A stretch of DNA of 51,972 nt from assembly GCA_016195565.1 (NCBI GenBank), contig JACPZK010000030.1, positions 1-51,972 on the forward strand, in the 5' to 3' direction. Below, one piece after another: positions 48,474 through 51,972 of the stretch (positions are counted from its first letter, which is position 1; each line of letters begins with the position of its first letter). The notes under the pieces were generated by a model that ran no database searches, had not been told where the DNA came from, and saw only the letters and a list, made by a program, of their open reading frames with translations. A program made the position numbers and the translations under genes. Source of the DNA: Nitrospirota bacterium. GTDB taxonomy: Bacteria > Nitrospirota > Thermodesulfovibrionia > Thermodesulfovibrionales > UBA1546.

Positions 48474-50525
48474 CTAAATCTTTTTTTCTAATAATTCCAT
48501 TGCCTTCGTAACTATATTCTCTGCCGTAATCCCGAATTTTTCAAGCACTATCTCTCCGGGCGCTGACGCGCCGAACCTGTCAACCCCTATTATCACTCCA
48601 TCCAATCCCACATACTTATGCCAGCCGTGAGTTGCGCCTGCTTCTATAACCACCCTTTTCCTGACGTGCGGCGGAAGCACTGTGTCTTTGTATTCTTTTG
48701 ACTGCCTTTCAAACAACTCCCACGAAGGCATGCTCACAACACGCACATCAATATACTCTGCATTGAGTTTTTCATATGCGGCAAGCGCAATATGAACCTC
48801 TGAACCTGTTGCTATTAAGATAATCTCAGGCATGCATGAAGAACAATCCGCAATAACATATGCGCCCATAGCCAGTTCCGAAGCTGATTTGCATTTTTGC
48901 CTGTCAATCACAGGCACTTTCTGCCTTGTCATTATAAGCGCAACCGGGCCAGCCCTATGTTCAATTGCAATCTTCCATGCCTCTACAGCCTCATTTGCAT
49001 CACACGGCCTTATAATCGTGAGATTTGGCATAGCGCGCAGGCTTGCAAGCTGTTCAACAGGCTGGTGAGTCGGCCCGTCCTCTCCAAGGGCTATGGAGTC
49101 ATGCGTAAAGACATAGATGACATGGAGTTTCATTAATGCAGCAAGCCTGATGGCAGGCCTCATATAATCTGAAAATATTAAAAAAGTGCCTGCAAAAGGA
49201 ATCAGTCCACCGTGAAGCGCCATTCCGTTTGATATTGCTCCCATTGCATGTTCGCGCACGCCATAAGCGATGTTCGCACCCCCGTATCCCCATTCACCTG
49301 ATGCTGCGCCCTGAACATTTTTATTCTCTGAATCGGGAAACTGGAAATTGCCTTTTCCTTTAAGCTCGGTATTAGTTGAAGGATTTAAGTCAGCAGAGCC
49401 GCCTATCAGGGAAGGGATATGTTTTGCTATCGCGTTCATTGCCTGCCCTGAAGCGGCACGCGTCGCAATACCTTTCGGGTCAGGAGGGAAAATGGAAATG
49501 TTCTTATCCCAAGTATCAGGGAATTTAAAATTAATCATATTATCCCATTCAGATGCAAGCTCAGGATATGTTTTCCAATACGAATTAAATTTCTCCTTCC
49601 ATTCTGATTCAAGCCGAGAGCCTTTATCTATTGCTTTTCTGAATTGTGCAAGAGCTTCTTCAGGAATATAAAATTTTGGTTCCAAGGGCCAGCCGAGGTT
49701 CTTCTTTGTGGCTGTGACCTCATCATGTCCGAGCGGAGAGCCGTGCACTTCAAAGGTATCCTGTTTATGAGGGCTCCCATAACCTATATGAGTTCTCACA
49801 GAGATCAATGAAGGCCTGTTAGTTTCTAACTGAGCATTTGCAATAGCTCTGGAGATATCTCTGATGTCATTTCCGTCTTCAACAAACTGCACATGCCATC
49901 CGTATGCCTCAAACCTCTTGCATACGTCCTCGGTGAACGTAAGTTTTGTCTCTCCTGACAGTGAGATGTGGTTATTGTCATAAAGATAGATAAGCCTGCC
50001 AAGTTTCAGATGTCCTGCCAATGAAGCTGCCTCAGACGAAATCCCCTCCATCAGATCTCCATCGCTCACTATCGCATATGTGCAGTGATTCACTATCTCA
50101 TGCCCATGTTGATTAAACTTTGCCGCAAAAAATCTTTCGGCAATCGCCATTCCCACGCCCATTCCGAACCCCTGCCCCAGAGGGCCTGTTGTGCATTCAA
50201 CTCCGGGCGTATCTCCATACTCAATATGCCCGGGCGTCTTGCTTCCCAATTGCCTGAATTTCTTAATTTCTTCAAGGGACAGATTATATCCGGTTAAATG
50301 CAGAAGCGCATAAAGAAGAGCGGAGCCGTGCCCCGCAGAAAGTACAAACCTATCCCTATTATGCCATTTTGGATTTTCAGGATTATGTTTAAGAAACCTG
50401 GTCCAGAGAACATATGCCATAGGAGCCGCGCCCATCGGCATTCCGGGATGGCCTGAATTGGCTTCTTCCACCATATCAACAGAAAGCGTCCTGACAGTGT
50501 TTATGCAGAGTTCATCTACATTCAT
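48474..50525 (-). CDS. tkt: Transketolase
   Basis: 683 residues, full length. Thiamine-diphosphate enzyme of the pentose phosphate pathway that moves two-carbon units between sugar phosphates. Conserved: [54 protein letters not shown], the ThDP motif [19 protein letters not shown] ... [31 protein letters not shown] and the C-terminal [17 protein letters not shown]. Likely co-transcribed with the genes downstream, with hairpin element D in between. Confidence 0.97.
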   Translation of the reverse strand: MNVDELCINTVRTLSVDMVEEANSGHPGMPMGAAPMAYVLWTRFLKHNPENPKWHNRDRFVLSAGHGSALLYALLHLTGYNLSLEEIKKFRQLGSKTPGHIEYGDTPGVECTTGPLGQGFGMGVGMAIAERFFAAKFNQHGHEIVNHCTYAIVSDGDLMEGISSEAASLAGHLKLGRLIYLYDNNHISLSGETKLTFTEDVCKRFEAYGWHVQFVEDGNDIRDISRAIANAQLETNRPSLISVRTHIGYGSPHKQDTFEVHGSPLGHDEVTATKKNLGWPLEPKFYIPEEALAQFRKAIDKGSRLESEWKEKFNSYWKTYPELASEWDNMINFKFPDTWDKNISIFPPDPKGIATRAASGQAMNAIAKHIPSLIGGSADLNPSTNTELKGKGNFQFPDSENKNVQGAASGEWGYGGANIAYGVREHAMGAISNGMALHGGLIPFAGTFLIFSDYMRPAIRLAALMKLHVIYVFTHDSIALGEDGPTHQPVEQLASLRAMPNLTIIRPCDANEAVEAWKIAIEHRAGPVALIMTRQKVPVIDRQKCKSASELAMGAYVIADCSSCMPEIILIATGSEVHIALAAYEKLNAEYIDVRVVSMPSWELFERQSKEYKDTVLPPHVRKRVVIEAGATHGWHKYVGLDGVIIGVDRFGASAPGEIVLEKFGITAENIVTKAMELLEKKI

Positions 50526-50548
50526 AAAAAGTCCTTTGATTAATTTTA

Positions 50549-50980
50549 TTAAGGGGTCAGGGTCAAAAGACCTTCAGCCTCAGCAATTTTGCATAGCCTC
50601 TGGTCAGACGAAACAAATGTAACATCATCCTGCTGTAAATTCAGGGCTAATGCCAGCTGAATACTATCAATCGGCTTCATATATCGCTTCAAGATAAGGC
50701 TTTCGGCGTTTATGATATCATCGGCAGTCACATCCAGAATTGCAATTCCGAGAGCTGGAATATCCTGATAAAAGAATGCGCGCTGCTGCAAAAACTGTTC
50801 TTCTGTAGTAATCTTATCTATCTCAAAAAGCCTTCTCAGGTTGGAAACGATTTCAATAATGCTTATAGAGGAGATATATACCGGCTGATTGGACTCTTCA
50901 AGTATCTTACAGACAAGGTCTGTTCCGCTCTCAGGCTGGTATCTCTTGAAGAGTGCGCTCGTGTCTATGAAGAAGGGCAT
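50549..50980 (-). CDS. PIN-domain toxin (VapC-like)
   Basis: 143 residues. PIN fold with acidic residues in [16 protein letters not shown] (Asp near 6), [11 protein letters not shown] (Glu), [13 protein letters not shown] (Asp) and [16 protein letters not shown] (Asp). Such toxins are metal-dependent RNases. The antitoxin-like small gene at 50984-51157 is directly upstream, three bases away. Confidence 0.9.
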   Translation of the reverse strand: MPFFIDTSALFKRYQPESGTDLVCKILEESNQPVYISSISIIEIVSNLRRLFEIDKITTEEQFLQQRAFFYQDIPALGIAILDVTADDIINAESLILKRYMKPIDSIQLALALNLQQDDVTFVSSDQRLCKIAEAEGLLTLTP

Positions 50981-50983
50981 CAG

Positions 50984-51157
50984 CTATCGCTTTTCCCTTT
51001 CTTCAACAACCCTATTGGAAAGAGAAACACCGATGCCTGCCAAGCCTTTCTGAATGTCCTTTAGTGAAACATTTACATGTTCCTGTTTTTTCAGGTGACG
51101 GTGCATCTTTGAGCTTACATGAGCGTGACCTGCAACTTTTTCAAGGGCTTTTGCCAT
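50984..51157 (-). CDS. Small antitoxin-like protein of the PIN module
   Basis: 57 residues: MAKALEKVAGHAHVSSKMHRHLKKQEHVNVSLKDIQKGLAGIGVSLSNRVVEEREKR in outline (basic, helical). Site GGAGG four bases before the ATG. Position, size and charge fit an antitoxin for the PIN toxin. No known DNA-binding motif is obvious, so the assignment rests on context. Confidence 0.75.
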   Translation of the reverse strand: MAKALEKVAGHAHVSSKMHRHLKKQEHVNVSLKDIQKGLAGIGVSLSNRVVEEREKR

Positions 51158-51451
51158 TTTACCTCCTTGTTATGACTTAAGTTTATCAAGTGAGAAATAT
51201 AAAGGTCAAGCTCACCTGTTTTGATGTGACCTGCCACCTTTTAATAAATTCAGATATGCTGAGAGAAAACAGCGTTATGGCTGTATATCATCCCTTGATA
51301 TTTATCCGGGCGTTTTATTGATACTGCAATTTTATTGTGAAAAATCTTATTTTCTTCTTGACTTTTATATTCTGTAAATGCAAAAATTTTCTTGCTGTTC
51401 AGGTAGGAGCTTTCTGTTGTTGACACTTTTGTTAACACTTGGGGGATAGCA

Positions 51452-51688
51452 ATGAAGCGGCTTAGATCGGTCATAACAGTTTTATTCGTATTAATAACAA
51501 TAGTTTTCTTCCTTTCATTTACAACATCTTCTCATGCAATAACCATAAGCGGCACTGAAACAATAACAACAAACAGCAGTGCAACATATACGGCAACAGA
51601 TTGTAGCGGCACTGTATCATGGAGCGTTACAAGCACAGGCGCAAGCATCAGTTCAAACGGCGTTTTGACTACAGGTCTTTACTCTTGA
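51452..51688 (+). pseudogene. Truncated secreted Ig-like (bacterial Ig) protein
   Basis: 78 residues: signal peptide (MKRLRSVITVLFVLITIVFFLSFTTSSHA), then one partial bacterial Ig-like fold (ITISGTETITTNSSATYTATDC, WSVTSTGASISSNGVLTTG) that breaks off into LYS and a stop. The pattern fits the start of a large surface protein that has lost its rest. YD-repeat sequence follows about 70 bases downstream. Confidence 0.65.
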
Positions 51689-51750
51689 CATTACTTCAAC
51701 CAGAAAAGGTAACGGTTCTGATTAAATGAAAAATCTGTCAATACAGAGTA

Positions 51751-51833
51751 AATATCAAATCAAAGGCTGCATATGCGGATGGGAGTTATACATCATATAC
51801 TTATGATTCAATGGACCGGCTTATCACCATCAC
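51751..51833 (+). pseudogene. RHS/YD-repeat protein fragment cut by an insertion sequence
   Basis: One frame reads AAYADGSYTSYTYDSMDRLITI, a typical YD-repeat unit, and ends exactly where insertion-sequence DNA begins (51834). There is no start codon. It may be the far part of the gene that begins at 51452. Confidence 0.7.
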
Positions 51834-51972
51834 TGTCCTGCTCGACTTTTTCGGAACAACTATTTCGAGTTTAAAGTTAGTCCCACCAGATTTTCAAGTT
51901 TATAATAATTAGCCGGGATATCATATCCCAGCGCCTCATGCGGCCTATAGGTATTGTATTTTATCCTGTAGG
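51834..51972 (-). mobile_element. Insertion sequence end with transposase C-terminus
   Basis: The left border begins TGTCCTGCTCGACTTTTTCG. On the minus strand 51860-51972 encodes the transposase end: YNTYRPHEALGYDIPANYY, the hallmark C-terminal segment of DDE integrases (IS3/IS481-like), ending in a TAG at 51860-51862. The element continues past the window. It interrupts the YD-repeat gene. Confidence 0.82.

Noticed and set aside
51250-51474. Small minus-strand gene upstream of the truncated surface protein
   Set aside because: No ribosome-binding site, no recognisable motif, and it overlaps the start of the plus-strand signal-peptide gene. The 51158-51451 stretch otherwise shows nothing I can support.

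Overview
The window looks like a piece of the chromosome of an uncultured anaerobic bacterium. A Nitrospirota (Thermodesulfovibrionia-like) or deltaproteobacterial-type lineage is my best inference. Pointers are diaminopimelate aminotransferase (dapL), a hydrogenase-4-like membrane complex with a hyp maturation cluster, NtrC/sigma-54 regulation, a type-4 uracil-DNA glycosylase, and the very frequent short repeats typical of such genomes. No rRNA, CRISPR array or phage is visible. There is one tRNA, tRNA-Pro(CGG).

Layout. (1) 1-12.7 kb, all on the minus strand: a two-component pair interrupted by a four-helix-bundle gene, glgB, a UbiX-type flavin prenyltransferase, uracil-DNA glycosylase, nadK, tsaE, pgeF/yfiH, nnr, a DUF4384 protein, an ankyrin-caspase protein and a RelE-type toxin-antitoxin pair. 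(2) 13.5-16.9 kb: a sensor kinase and NtrC-type activator, followed by a clear sigma-54 promoter driving a small Ala/Lys-rich exported protein and a strong terminator. (3) 17-22.4 kb: a TPR/cyclic-nucleotide-binding protein, dapL, folK, then an accessory stretch in which the 3' end of folK, with a promoter, is repeated in front of a DUF4258/zinc-finger pair, a ParD/ParE-type pair and a small multidrug-resistance-like membrane protein. An integron attC-like site closes the stretch. (4) 22.4-30.5 kb: hisH and a six-gene hydrogenase-4-like (Ehr-type) complex whose large subunit lacks most nickel-ligand cysteines. (5) 30.6-39.3 kb: a nitronate monooxygenase-like gene, then DUF948, YtxH, hypA, hypB, hypF, hypD, hypE and a patatin lipoprotein. 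hypC is not in the window. (6) 39.3-42.4 kb: a probably imported block of secreted proteins ending next to tRNA-Pro. (7) 42.6-51.2 kb: housekeeping genes (FmdB-like protein, a TIM-barrel epimerase-like protein, apt, mtnP, a YprB-like nuclease, phosphohexomutase, transketolase) and a PIN toxin-antitoxin pair. (8) 51.4-52 kb: debris of a secreted Ig-like/YD-repeat protein cut by an insertion sequence.

The most unusual content is the repeats. Four long-hairpin elements of about 172-184 bp (8101-8275, 19068-19242, 37152-37335, 48286-48457) lie between genes. All have the same orientation relative to transcription, and their stems are changed on both sides so that pairing is kept. Separately, at least six families of short palindromic or tandem repeats have been inserted in frame into conserved genes (histidine kinase, uracil-DNA glycosylase, pgeF, nnr, the DUF4384 gene, the caspase gene, hypF three times, hypE, phosphohexomutase). 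Finally, two loci (folK, and the epimerase-like gene at 42943) carry duplicated gene 3' ends that bracket inserted small genes, which suggests a cassette-like insertion process.
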